Shown here: positions 1 to 12,575 of the stretch, one piece after another
Layout: each line of letters opens with the position of its first letter
Numbering within the stretch: position 1 is the first letter of the stretch
Source: Saururus chinensis
Taxonomy: Eukaryota; Streptophyta; Magnoliopsida; Piperales; Saururaceae
NCBI GenBank assembly: GCA_035235625.1
Contig: CP141142.1
Span: 43,689,644-43,753,643 of the forward strand
DNA length: 64,000 nucleotides
Reading direction: 5' to 3'
The notes under the pieces: generated by a model
What the model was told of the DNA's origin: nothing
What the model saw: only the letters and a program-made list of their open reading frames with translations
Databases searched by the model: none
Translations under genes and position numbers: made by a program

Positions 1-2912
1 GACGTCCGGTGCCCTATATAGCACACAGACAACATCCCGCAGGATAAACACCATGGCAAGACATGATAAACGCTCGGCCAACTCATCAGCGGCCAGCTCA
101 AACACGGAACTTAATCCGTCGAACCCTCAGGTCTCAAACTCACAACGCTATCATTAGCTGTGCTTATAATTCCAGTTTGAATTAAGTATATTATGCGGTA
201 CAATTATGCCACACAACTCCCAGTCCTCGACTGGTCAAACCGAAGCTGAGCCCAATCGAAACCCCAGTTCGTCAGGGCAGCAGACTTCACTTACCCGTCC
301 ACATCATGGACAAAACTCATCGTACACCAAACCCTTACAATCTTACACTTCGCCATCCATCTTATGGCCAAAACCTCTTACACTGACATCTTCAAATAAC
401 GCTCCTCAGAGCCAACCCAGTTGTCGCCCTCTTACTTATATCTCACTTATTATACTTACTTTTCACTTCATAATCTGTACGTTATGCTTGTATAATTATG
501 AACACTCTTACTGTCTGACAATCGCCCAACATACAATCCACCTCAAACTGATCCATTCTAATCTTTGCCCGTCATACTCATATCCTCTGTCATACGCTTA
601 CACAACCGTATCCAAATCTAGACAAAGCTTCTGTCACCTCTTACTGTTCATCGCCCATACCTCTGCCCACAAACACATACGCACATCCAAAGCATAGGCA
701 AAATGCTATCATACATTCATATGTCCCACACATATGTACAACATACACATACGGTCATACATACATAACTTACAAACATGCATGCTAGCCATCACTAGCA
801 CATGCATACACACGTCAAACGTGCACGCTAGCCATCACTAGCATATGCATACATTCACACATACATCAAACATGCACGCTAGCCGTCACTAGCACATGCA
901 TACATCAAACGTACACGCTAGTCATCTCTAGCACGTGCACACACACATTTATACATACTTCAAACATGCACGCTAGCCATCACTAGCACGTGCATAACCC
1001 ATACATAGCATACTGACATATTTGCTAGCTATCGCCAGCGCATACATAATCCACATCCATAAAACATGCATACATCTCATGCATATCAATCATACCATAC
1101 AATCATGCTTACACGCACATCATGCAATCAGATCGTTACTTAACATCCAAGCATGGAATCATACAATCCTAGCATGCTGCTACTCATTCAAAGCATGCTT
1201 CATGAATTTACGAGTTCAAAACTCCCCTACCTCGTAATCATGATGTTCGATGGCGAGCACACGACGGTGACGGCGTCGGCGGCGGAGTTGGCGGTCAAAA
1301 CTGTTGCCTGGCTGAGAGAGCTGCTGTCCCGAGGGTTTCAAGATGCGCCGGAACTATCACGGCCAAATAGAGTGTCAGAACTCAATGCGGTAAAACCCGC
1401 GATCCACGGCGGCACACTAGGGCGGCCGGGAGAAATATCGTGCCAATGTAAGTGGCGGTGCGACTAGATGTCAAGGGTGTACACTCTGAAGATCAGCCGG
1501 TGGCTAAGACGTGCACAGCCGGCCACAAAGATGTCGAAATCGGCCGTGGACAGCACCCAACAGCAACGATTCCGGTCAACAAAGGCCCACATAAGGGCGG
1601 AGAGTGTGGGGCAACGCTCGAGAATCAAAGGAGAGGTGGAGGACGACTCTAGTGGTCAACTCCACTCGGTGGCAAAGCCAACCAATGGTTAGGCGGCACA
1701 AATGCGGCGCCTAAACCCAGAAGTACACGCGTGGCCACATGCACACGCGACCCAAAAGGGCGGGGGAGATGGCTGAAATGAGGCGACTCAAGGCCCACAA
1801 AAGCCAACCGGGCTAAGGCCCTTAGCTGTGGCCAATCTAAGTGGTGACGTCGCCAATCGCCACCCACAACCAATACCCATGGTGCGGGCGGCTGTGCATC
1901 TCGCACGGTATAGGGCAATGACAAGCGGCCCATTCCGAGCGGTAATATAATTAGGCCAAGTGGGGCTGACCCTCACTGTCGCCGAGCCGGGGCAGAGCCC
2001 ATAATGGCCAAATAGCATACGGCTCGCCAAGGACCACAGCCCAAGACGCACCCAAAGCGTCTAATCGGGCAGAGCAAGGCAATAGGGGCGAGGTGGGGTC
2101 GGAAACGGCAACCCCCTACCGACACTGGGTCGAGGTAGGCTGGACAGAGTCCATCCGATGGCCGGACGACGACCGGAAACACACCGGCGTCCAAAACATC
2201 CCACGGACAGTGAGATGTGAATAGTAACAAAAACCCGACCAAAAGATCGGTAGCTCACCATGGAGCGAAGAAAGCATGGCGGCGGCTCCAGTCAGTGTCT
2301 ATGGGTTCCTAGCGGCCAACTAAACATAAGTCTAGTTGAGAGCGGCCGCAAACGATGTCAAAATCGTACTCCCACAGTGCAAAAACGGGATTGAAGGAGA
2401 GAAAACCCGAAAAAAGGTTCGGTACCTCGTGGAGGAGCGAAGAGGCCGTGGCGGCGGTCATGGCCGGTACCTACGGACTCGTGGCGGTGAGGCAAAGCAG
2501 ATCCTGACAAGAATCAACGAAATCCAACGACGGAGGAGGGAGAACGGAGCGACCGGATATGCCCTCGGGTTTTCTCAAAAACTCACTGGACGTCATTTCT
2601 GTTTTTCTGGATGTCGGTTCTGTGAAAACCGATGGGGAGGAAGATGTATATAGTTAATCTTTTTAATTTTTATATCTATGTCCCTAATGCGCGTTAACTC
2701 ACTGGTTACGCACTATAGCTCCAAACTTCGCGCCGTAAGCACGCAGCGAGGCCCGTGGCCCGCGACTAAGCCCCACACCCGACTCTACGGGTATAAATAC
2801 GGGGAAAAGACACAAATACCCATACGCTGAAACGTCACATTTTCGTGCCGAAAATGACCAGAAAAATGGCAGAAAAATCCCAGAAAATCGTAGAAAAATC
2901 AGGGACCTTACA
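1..2912 (-). mobile_element. Giant LTR unit A (solo LTR or LTR part), truncated by window start
   Basis: Reverse-strand copy of the giant LTR family. Its 5' end is at 2912, where the + strand reads ...AGGGACCTTACA, the complement of the family start TGTAAGGTCCCT. The TATA-like TATTTATA and the conserved early block lie just inside. The first bases of the window match unit G near 58720, so about 2.9 kb of a 4.6-kb unit is present and the rest lies before the window. It carries the same 5' module as units B and G, and the GCTAGTGATGGCTAGC array. No coding domain is visible. The flank after 2912 is TATAT; the matching duplication would lie outside the window. Confidence 0.8.
780..1050 (-). repeat. 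Minisatellite of the GCTAGTGATGGCTAGC type in unit A
   Basis: About six irregular units of 35-50 bp, each built around the near-palindromic core GCTAGTGATGGCTAGC (here on the complementary strand) and followed by GCATGT-rich spacers. The same array occupies the equivalent place in units B, D, E, G and H. Confidence 0.8.
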
Positions 2913-4267
2913 TATATAGCTCTTTAAGTCGGTTTATATTTTATACTTGAATAATGAAAGAATTTAAAATTAGAATGGCTTAATTAGGGTAACATGTCAT
3001 TGAAGCAATCGATTGTTCTAAATAGTGATCGATCATTTACTGTGTTTTGTGCATGATTCTTCAAGTGATCGATCGATGACTCTCAGCGTCGTTTTGCACA
3101 GGGCAAAATTAAGTGTCAATCAATCGTTTACTTCTTGTTTTGTAGCAATTGATTGTTCTGCCTGTCATATTACTATTTTTCTCTTTTTACACTAAAACCT
3201 TATGAAACCTCTGAAATCCCTTCTTAAACTTCTCTAAGTGGTTTTTGTATGCGAATACAATCTAAATAAGCTTAAAAAACCTTCAATATTCTTAGTTTTC
3301 TATCTTTATCAATAAGAATATGTTTATTCCTATTTTTCAAGTCTACCAATTCTAAATCTAACTCAACTATAATAATCTCAAATTATATTCTAAGACTCAA
3401 TACATACACAAGGTTTTTAAATATAATTTTAAAAAATAAATCAGCTAATAAACTACATATGACTCATATGTTCTTATATATACAACCATGAATAATTGGC
3501 ACTCACGCGCCTATGTTCAAATTACATATTATGCTAAAAGCTTGTTATCAATTAAAGATAATAAATCTTATATTACTTTTAAAAGCTTGACGTCATTTTT
3601 ACTCAATGACCCCAACTTGGATACTCTTCTAGCGAACTTACATCATGAGGTTGTTGAATATATGAATACCCCCAGTGGAATGGTTAAACAAGTACTATAA
3701 AATAACAAGACATATAATTTAACTACATCATCACAAGGTCAATAACTATTATGTTCAATAGTAAACATCACCACAATCATACATAAATGGAATAAGTATA
3801 ACATTCACAAATCCTTTCATATAATTTCAAATTCATAACATGACCTCACTTAGGAGTCTCTTGCTCTATAAGTGTAAGTCATAAGGTTCACTATGACATG
3901 AAAGTCACATCTAGAAATATAGTCTCACCTCACTATACCATGAATTACTCACACTTGGACCTCAAGTACTCTAAGGCCTACCCGCTTCATTCATGTTATG
4001 AAGCTAAGGCTCACAAGTCACAGGGGCTCATGGATCCAAGCAATTGAGTTTTGACTTCCATAATCATCGAAACCTCTCATAAGGGCTCATGGACCCAAGT
4101 GGTTGAGATTTTGGCTTTTATGATCATCAAAGCCTCCTATATTGCATTACATTGAACATTTTTTTTTAATACTCTATTCCATTCAAACTCGATTCCTGAG
4201 CTAGGGAAGTGGTTCCACATAACTCTTGTCCTTAGAGAGTCAGAAGACTTTTGTCTTATTTTATACT
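2913..4267. other. AT-rich intergenic stretch, no gene seen
   Basis: Between units A and J. The only ORFs are short and lack family features. Around 3008-3160 the words CGATTGTTC and GATCGATC recur without forming a regular array. A two-copy imperfect tandem duplication lies at 4024-4141. It may be decayed LTR sequence, but no ends or domains were recognised. Confidence 0.5.
4024..4141. repeat. Imperfect two-copy tandem repeat, period 59
   Basis: GGGCTCATGGATCCAAG at 4024 recurs as GGGCTCATGGACCCAAG at 4083. The following 40 bases match with several substitutions, ending in TCATCGAAACCTC and TCATCAAAGCCTC. Confidence 0.7.
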
Positions 4268-6656
4268 TGTCACACCCTACCACACCCCACTTGACCTGAA
4301 CCCAGCCTAAGAAGGTGGGACACGACACAACATAGTAGAAGACTAACCCATCTTAGGTTCTTATCGAATTACACAACACATGCCCTTTGTGCAAAAGTAA
4401 ATAACAGAAAGTAAAAGAAATTAATTAACCATCTTTGTCCAACACAACAACCACAAAATTTATAATGAACATAGTCTTAAGCCTTAAGACTACAACATAT
4501 TTAAAGCCATAATAGGTTATCCAAAGTATAAAATAAACTCAAGTCTAAGATCATCATATCACATGACAAGTCTAAAACAACCAAAACATCTAGCCCCCTC
4601 TCATGGCATATGTCAATCCTTAAGCTTGACATAAAGACCATATCAAATACCTGCATGACATAGCATAAAGTTCCAAAACAAAACCATAAACAAAAGATTG
4701 GTAAGCTTAGCTCAGTAAGGGTTTTAAAAGAAAGCATAAGCTCATGATAAATTTTAACATGCATCACATATCTATTCTCTACACCTGTGCATTATGAGAT
4801 AAATCATATTCTATATATACATTCATACCACCTATGCATCATAGGTTCATTTATAATTTCTAACACACATACTGTAAGGTCCCTGATTTTTCTATAATTT
4901 TTTGGGGTTTTCCTACTATTTTTCTAGTCATTTTCAACTAGAAAATGTGCCGCTTCGGCATATTTGTATTTGTGTATTTTATCCTATATTTATACCCGTA
5001 GAGTCGGGTGTGGGGCTTAGTTACAGGCCGCGGGCCTTGCTGCGCGCTTACGACATGAATTTTGGAGCTACAACGCGTAACTGAGAGGTAAACACGTATT
5101 GGGGACATAGATGTAAAAATTAAAAAGATGTTACATATATATAAGAAATCCGTCGACTAGATAGCAGGAGTGATTTCCAAAAGAAAAAAATTTACGTCCA
5201 GTAAGATGAGAAAACCTGAGCCCATTTCTGGTCGCTTCGTTCTCCCTCCTCCGTTATAGGATTCCACCGGTTCTTGTCAGAATCCTCTTTGCCTCACTGC
5301 CACGAGTCCATAGGTACCGACTGTGACCACCGCCATGGCCTCTTCGCTCCTCCACGAGGTACCGAATGTTTCTTCGGTTTTTCTTTCCTTCAAATCCCAT
5401 TTTTGAGCTATGGGGATGCGATTTTGATGTCGTTTGCGGCCGCCCTCAAATAGACTTATATTTGGTTAGCTGCTAGGAACCCATAGGCACTGGCTAGAGC
5501 TGCCGCCATGCTTTCTTACCTCTATGGTGAGCTACCGGTACTTTGGTCGGGTTTTGTTACTATATTTCATCTCATTGTCTGTGGTTTTTTTGAGACGCCG
5601 GTGTGTTTCCGGTTGTCATCCAGCCACCAGACGGACTCCGTCCAGCCTACCTCGACCTAGTGTCGGTAGGGGGTTGCCGTTTTCGACCCCGCTTCGCCCT
5701 ATTGACTTGCTCCGCCCGATTAGACGCTTTGGGTGCATCTCAAGTCGTTGTCATCAGCGAGTAGTGGGTCATTTAGCCATTGTGGGCTCTGCCCCGGCTT
5801 GGTGATAGTGAGGGCGAGCACCACTTGGCCCGATTATACCTTCGCTCGGAATGGGCCGCTTGTGTTTGCCCTATACCGTGCGAGATGCACAACCGCCTGC
5901 ACCATGTGTATTGGTTGTGGGTGGCGATCAGTGATGTCGCCGCTTCGATCGGCCACCACCTCCTAGCCATAGCTCAGTTGCCCTTCTGTGGGCCTTGGGC
6001 CGCTACCGTCCGACCCATCTCCCCCTAGAGTGGTCCTTGTTGGCCGCATGTGCATGTGGCCACGTGTGCGTTTTTGGGTTTAGGCGCCATATTTGTGCCG
6101 CCTAACCGTCAGATGGCTTTGTCATCATGTGAGTTGACCACTAGAGCATCCACCACATCTCCTCTATCCTCGAGCATTGCCCCATACTCTCTGGCCGTAT
6201 GTGGGCCCTTGTTGACGCAAAATCGTCGTCGTTGGGTGCTGTCCACGGCTGATTTTGATGTCTTGCAACCGACTGAGTACGTCTTAGCCACCAGTCGATC
6301 TTCAATGAATACACTTATGTTGGCATGACATTTTTCCTGACCACCCTAGTGTGCCGCCGTGGATCGCAAATTTTGCCGCACTGACTTTTGACACCTCGTT
6401 TAGTCGTGATTGTTTTCAGCGCTTCCTAAAATCCTCAGGACAACAGCTTTCTCAGCCAGGCAATGGTTTTGACTACCAACTCCGCCGCTTACTCTGCCAC
6501 CGTTGTGTGCTCGCCATCGAACGTCATGATTACGAGGTAGGGGAGCTTTGAACTCGTAATTTCATGATAGCATGCTTTGAATGAGTAGCAGCATGCTAGG
6601 ACTATATGATTGAATGCTATGGATGTTAGCTTATGATCCATTTGCATGATGTAAGT

Positions 6657-6935
6657 ATGTGCTAGTGATGGCTAGCGTGTTTGTTGGTAAGATTCGTATG
6701 ATTAAGTATGTGCTAGTGATGGCTAGCGTGTTTGTTAGTAAGCTTTGTATGATTGAGTATGTGCTAGTGATGGCTAGTGTGTTATTTGGTAAACTTCGTA
6801 TGTGTATGCATGTGCTAGTGATGGCTAGCATGTATGTTTGAAGTATGTATGGATTATGCATGTGCTAGTGATGGCTAGCGTGCATGTTTGGAGTATGTAT
6901 AAATTTGTATATATGCGCTAGTGATAGCAAGTGAG
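6657..6935 (+). repeat. Minisatellite of the GCTAGTGATGGCTAGC type in unit B
   Basis: Six units of about 45-55 bp around GTGCTAGTGATGGCTAG, with GTGTTTGTTNGTAAG spacers. Unit C is inserted just after this array, at 6990. Confidence 0.85.
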
Positions 6936-9900
6936 CATGTTTGTAAGCTATGTATGTATGACAGTATATGTATGTTATACGTATGTGTGTGTAATATCCC
7001 TAATTTTTTTGTAATTTTTCTGCATTTTTCTACTATTTTTTGTAATTTCTGCTATGCTCTGCAATTTCTATTTGTATTTTTGATAAATAAATTTTACGCT
7101 TCGGCGTATCTGTATTTGTAATATTCGTGACCGTAAGAGTCGAGAGTAATGTGTAGTCACATGTCATGGGCCTCGACGCGTCCCATAAATTTTTCAGCGC
7201 GAAAATCGGACAAGACTTAGGAGACTAAAGTGAAGAAGAGAAAAAAAAGAAAAAAAATCTGCATAACGTGGATCGGGCGTGCCTCAGCACGCCTGACCCA
7301 CGGGGTGAATAGTGAAGGGCTTCACTGGGTGAGGCCGAAAGCGCTGCCACCGGTGGCCGCCAGCTTCCGCAGGCTTTCGCCCAGCCGGCCTTGACCTGGT
7401 GACGCCGCCGCATCTCCCTGACCTGGCTCCGCCGCCCTGACCACCACTCTCCCTGTTTTTCCCATTTCGGCCCAGCGACCCTTTTCAGAGTTTCACTGGA
7501 TATGCCGCTGTCTCCGCCTGCATGGCCGCAAGCTTGCCGCCACTGCTCCATCCTGGCAAGGAGGACCTCCGGCCACCGCCGTCCCGGCCTCCCCTCCCCC
7601 GATTTGCAGCCATGAGGTAAAAACTAGTTCTGCCTCTTTATTTTCGTTTTCTGTTCATGGTTGACTTGCGACTGTGTCGCCGGTCGCCAGCCATTGTGGT
7701 CCGGCCTTGGGCCTTCCCCCAGCCTGGCAACTGCAAGACGGCTGCCCCGGCCACCGCTTTGGCCTCCGTCTCCCTCAGACCCTTCTGCTCTACTTCGAAT
7801 GGGATCAAAAATCCCTCTTTGTTTTGTTCCCGTTTCTCTGTGTTGTGAACCACGGCTGTGCCGTTGATCGCCGGCCATTGGCCTCCTCCCAGACCGGCAA
7901 TGGCAAGGCCGCCGCCTTGGATTGAACTGCTGCCTTCCCGGTCTTTCACCCATTTGTCCGCCCTTTTCTGGTTCGGACAGAACATTTATTTATTTTTGGT
8001 TGTTTTCTGTGTTGAGTTATCGAAGGAGCTCAGCTCACCGTTGCCAGCTCCGCCTCGGGCCGACGACGAACTCTTATGCCATTCTCCTCTCTTCGGCCCC
8101 ATTGCTCCATTTGGTCCGAGACACACTTTCAGTCTAGTGTCAATTCGCCACTGTTAGACTTCAAACGAATACCGATCGGTGTCCATCTAGCTTGTAGCAG
8201 TTTGTGATTATTGAATCACCGCCATATTCGAAGTTCGGCCCCTAGCCCCATCGGCCATTCATGGCCCTGAGATGTGTGTCTGTGCCCCAACTCGGTACAC
8301 TGTCACCCCGGTTAAATCAGGTCTCTTTGTTTCTCTTACCGGGTGTTCTACTACTGTAAGGTCCCTGATTTTTCTACGATTTTTTGGGATTTTTTTGCTA
8401 TTTTCCTAGTCATTTTTGGCAGGAAAATGTGACGTTTCAGCGTATGTGTATTTGTGTCTTTTCCCCGTATTTATACCCGTAGAGTCGGGTGTGGGGCTTA
8501 GTCGCGGGCCACGGGCCTCACTGCGCGCTTATGGTGCGAATTTTGGAGGTTTAGCGCGTAACTAGTGAGTTAATGTGCATTGGGGACATAAGTGGAAAAG
8601 AAAAAAAAAAGAGCACAGAATAAAAGATCGGGCTCGGCCCGATCCGGATTTTGTATGAACAGTACCACCGCCCCCCCTTTCCGTCGGTCCCTCGTGCCCG
8701 GCCACCGCCAGCCGCCGGTGGGCCAGAGGGCCACCGCACTGGCTCCGCCCCGGCCGTGCGACGGCAGGGGAGCCGCCGTCCCGGCCCCACAGCCGCTCCG
8801 CCGTCCGCCCCTATTTTTCCCGGTTAGCCGCCCCTCACTGTCTTTTTTTGATTCTGCTGCCGCCGTGGGCCGGCGAGGGCCGGCTGGCCGCCCATGGTTC
8901 CACCATGGGCCGGCGACGGCGGGAGGACACTCACCCCGGCCCCGGACGGCCTCTACTCTGCCGTCCCGCTCCGTTTCCCCATCTGCCCTGTTTTCGCCAG
9001 CGAACTGTTTGGACGATTTCGTGGCCGCCGGCGGCGAGCCACGGTCGGCTGTGCTCTGTCCAGCACCACCTTGCTCCGGCGACGGCGGGAGGCCACTCCT
9101 CCCGGCCCGGTGGGCCTCTGCTCCGCCGCCTTGCCCTCTTTCCCCTTCTCTGCACTGTTCCGCCGACGCACTGTTTTGGGCAAACAGTGGCCGCCGGCGG
9201 TGATTCGTGGCCGATTCGGCCTTCCTCCAGTCTTGCCTTGCTCCGGCGAAGGCAGTGGACTACACTCCCATGCCCGGTTCCATCCCCTCTGTCGTCCTCT
9301 ACTCCGCCCAGTCCGATTTGCGCGGTACTGTGGGTGGATTTTCCAGTGGGCTGGCACCGCCATCGTTGGCGGGTGAGGGTGACTTGACCATCGTGGGCTC
9401 CGCCCCGGCCTGGCGATGGCCCAGGGACGGCCCCACCCACCTGGACCAATTCAGCCGCTGCCCCCATGGCTGCTCCGCCCTTATGGGTTTTCCCCGGTCG
9501 TCCCCTATATTTGGTCTATGTCCGTTTTGGACGTTGTGACTGACGTTATCAGTCGGACGCAAGATTTGATTTAGCGGACCTTAGTTCGGCTCCACCCCAG
9601 CCCGGTGATGCCAATGGGCCACCCCTCTGGGTCTTGTTCAGCCTTGCAGCCCATAGCCGCAGCTAGTTCCGCCTTACCGGCATGTGTGTCATTGGCCCCT
9701 CTTGCCCATTTTACGCCGTCAGTACCGGACGGCCTCGGGTAAGAATTTGTATGACTTACCGTGACTGAAGGTGGATGAGTTCACCTGCATAGGCCTTGGC
9801 TAGTGACAGCCTCGTGGCCTTTGCTCGACCCTGAACCCTCCCCTTGCTCTCTGTCGTGCGAGATGCACAACCGCCCACACCATGGGTATTGGTTGTGGGT

Positions 9901-10714
9901 GGCGATCTGTGATGTCGCCACTTAGATTGGCCACCGCTAGGGCCTTAGCCCTGTTGGCTTTTGTGGGCCTTGAGTCGCCTCATTTCAGCCATCTCCCCCG
10001 CCCTTTGTGACCGCGTGTGCATGTGGCCACGCGTGTACTTCTGGGTTTAGGTGCCGCATTTGCGCCGCCCGATCATCGGATGGCTTGGCCACCGATTGGA
10101 GTTGACACATAGCCTTCCTCCACCCTTCCTTTGTCCTCAAGCATTGCCCCACGTTCTCCGCCCTTATGTGGGCCTTTGTTGACCGAAATCGTCGCCATTG
10201 GGTGCTGTCCACGGCCGATTTCGATGTCTTGTGGCCGGCTGAGCACGTTTTAGCCACCGGCCGATCTTTAGAGTGTACACCCTTGACATCTGATCGCACC
10301 GCCACTTATGTTGGCACGATACTTCTCCCGGCCGCCCTAGTGTGCCGCCGTGGATCGCGGGTTTTACCGCATTGATTTCTGACACCCTGTTTGGCCGTGA
10401 TAGTTCCGGCGCATCCTAAAATCCTCAGGACAGCAGCTCTCTCAGCCAGGCAACGGTTTTGACCGCCAACTCCGCCGCCGATGCCGCCACCATCGTGTGC
10501 TCGCCATCGAACGTCATGATTACGAGGTAAGGGAGCTTTGAACTCGTAAATTCATGAAGCATGCTTTGAATGAGTAGCAGCATGTTAGGATTGTATGATT
10601 CCATGCTTGGATGTTAAGTAACGATCCGATTGCATGATGTGCGTGTAAGCATGATTGTATGGTATGATTGATATGCATGAGACGTATGCACGTTTTATGG
10701 ATGTGGATAATGTA

Positions 10715-10890
10715 TGCGCTAGCGATGGCTAGCAAATATGTCAGTATGCTACGTATGTGTTGTGCATGTGCTAGTGATGGCTAGCATGCATGTTTGGAGT
10801 ATGTATGAATGTCAATGCATGTGCTAGTGATGGCTAGCGTGTATGTTGATGTATGTATGCATGTGCTAGTGATAATTAGCGTGCATGTTT
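10715..10890 (+). repeat. Minisatellite of the GCTAGTGATGGCTAGC type in unit D
   Basis: Four units with the core GCTAGYGATGGCTAGC and ATGTATG-rich spacers; fewer units than in B or G. Confidence 0.8.
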
Positions 10891-11639
10891 GTAAGTTATG
10901 TATGTATGATTGTATGAGTATGTTATACGTATGTGTGAGACATACGTATGTATGATGGCTATTTGCCTATGTTATGGTTATGGGTAAGTGTATGTGGACA
11001 GAGGTATGGGCAATGGACAGTAAGAGGTGACAGAGGCTTTGTCTGAATTGGATACGGTTGTGTAAGTGTAAGACAGAGGATACGAGTATGACGGGCAAGG
11101 ATTAGAATGGATCAGTTTGAGTTGGATTGTATGTTGGGCGATTGTCAGACAGTAAGAGTGTTCATAATTGTACAAGCATAACGTATAGATTATGAAGTAA
11201 AAAGTAAGTATAATAATAAGTGAGATATAAGTAAGAGGGCGACAACTGGGTTGGCTCTTAGGAGCGTTATTTGAGGATGTCAGTGTAAGAGGATTTGGCC
11301 ATAAGATGGATGGCGAAGGTGTAAGACTGTAAGGGTTTGGTGTACGATGAGTTTTGTCCATGATGTGGACGGGTAAGTGAAGTCTGCTGCCTTGACGAAC
11401 TTGGGTTTCGATCGGGCTTAGCTTCGGTTTGATCAGTCGAGGACTGTGAGTTTGTGTGGCATAATTGTACCGCATAATATACTTAATTCAAACTTGAATT
11501 ATAAGCACAACTAATGATAGCATTGTGAGTTTGAGACCTGAGGGTTCAACGGATTAAGTTCCGTGTTTGAGCTGGCCGCTAATGAGTCGGCCGAGCATTT
11601 ATCATGTCTTGCCATGGTGTTTTTCCTGTGGGATGTTGT

Positions 11640-11770
11640 CTGTGTGCTGTATAGAGCACCGGACGTCTGATGCTCTGCTGAGAGCGACGTTGTTTCTGAT
11701 TTGGTCTGCGTGCTGTATAAGCCCAGACGTTTGATGCTCTGTTGAGAGCGTTGTATGTTTCCACCCAAGA
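11640..11770 (+). repeat. About 64-bp tandem repeat in unit D
   Basis: Two units carrying GACGTYTGATGCTCTG, GAGAGCG and a CTGTGTGCTGTATA-like block. The array has three or four units in E, B and G but only one in C. Confidence 0.75.
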
Positions 11771-12099
11771 GTGGCACTGTACGTTTTTGCCCAAGTGGCA
11801 CTGTATGTTTTCTGCCCAAGAGTGGCAATGGCACTATAAGACCCATTATGGTGGGCAACTGTATGACCCCTTATGTGTGGGTGTTTATGTTTGCGCGCTC
11901 AGGTAAGTAGTATCTTGGATCTACTCTTACCTGTTTGATCCAGTGCCCCATGAGCATTGGTGTGCCTTACCTTCGGAAAAGTCCATGGCATCTAGTCACT
12001 CCCCGGAGGTTAAGGTGTTGCCCCAGTGGTATTCTTTTCCATTTCGATGCTGGAGCTTATTAGTTGTAATGAGCTTCAGTGGTCGTTGATATGTGTACG

Positions 12100-12260
12100 A
12101 TTATGTGTATGAGTACGACTGTATGAGTGTGAGTACGACTGTATGAGTGTGAGCAGGACTGTAAGAGTATGTATGAGCAGGACTGTAAGAGTGTGTATGA
12201 GCAGGACTGTAAGTGTATGAGTATGAGCACGACTGTAAGAGTATGGGTACGATTGTGAGA
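12100..12260 (+). repeat. GTATGAGTACGACTGTA tandem array in unit D
   Basis: Short units of about 20-27 bp with variants of GTATGAGTACGACTGTA and GAGCAGGACTGTAAG. Translated on the complementary strand it gives long Ser/Thr/His/Tyr-rich ORFs, which are repeat artefacts. Confidence 0.85.
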
Positions 12261-12482
12261 GTATGTTTCCGAGTAAGACAGTAAGTATGATTTTGTGCAA
12301 ACTGTACGAGTGAGGTCGTACGAGTTTGATTGTACAAGTAAGGTCGTACATGTATGTGTAAGCTGTATGAGTAAGCATACGATTGTACGAGTAAGGTCGT
12401 ACAAGTATGGGTATGTTGTATGAGTATGTGTATGGTGGTATGAGTAAGTTTGTATGACCCTGGATAAGGGTGCTTGTATTAT

Positions 12483-12575
12483 GACTTTGGCACGTTGGTG
12501 CCTTTAGTCTGATTTTTGGCACGATAGTGCCTTTGGTATGTGTGTGGCACGTTGGTGCATTTGGTATGTTTGTAT
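12483..12575 (+). repeat. GGCACGNTGGTGC tandem units in unit D
   Basis: Three units of about 30 bp (TTTGGCACGTTGGTGCCTTT and variants), equivalent to the larger array at 26857-27025 in unit B. Confidence 0.7.

Noticed and set aside
206-697. A 163-codon ORF that recurs in several giant units (for example 10978-11475, reverse strand)
   Set aside because: It lies antisense to the LTR, has no known domain, and its counterparts in other copies are cut short. Recurrence is explained by copy similarity, and the composition follows the repeats.
8592-9539. Overlapping Pro/Arg/Ala-rich ORFs of 110-203 codons on both strands (also 24793-25801)
   Set aside because: They sit in GC-rich LTR modules where stop codons are rare. 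Several frames are open at once and none shows a domain.
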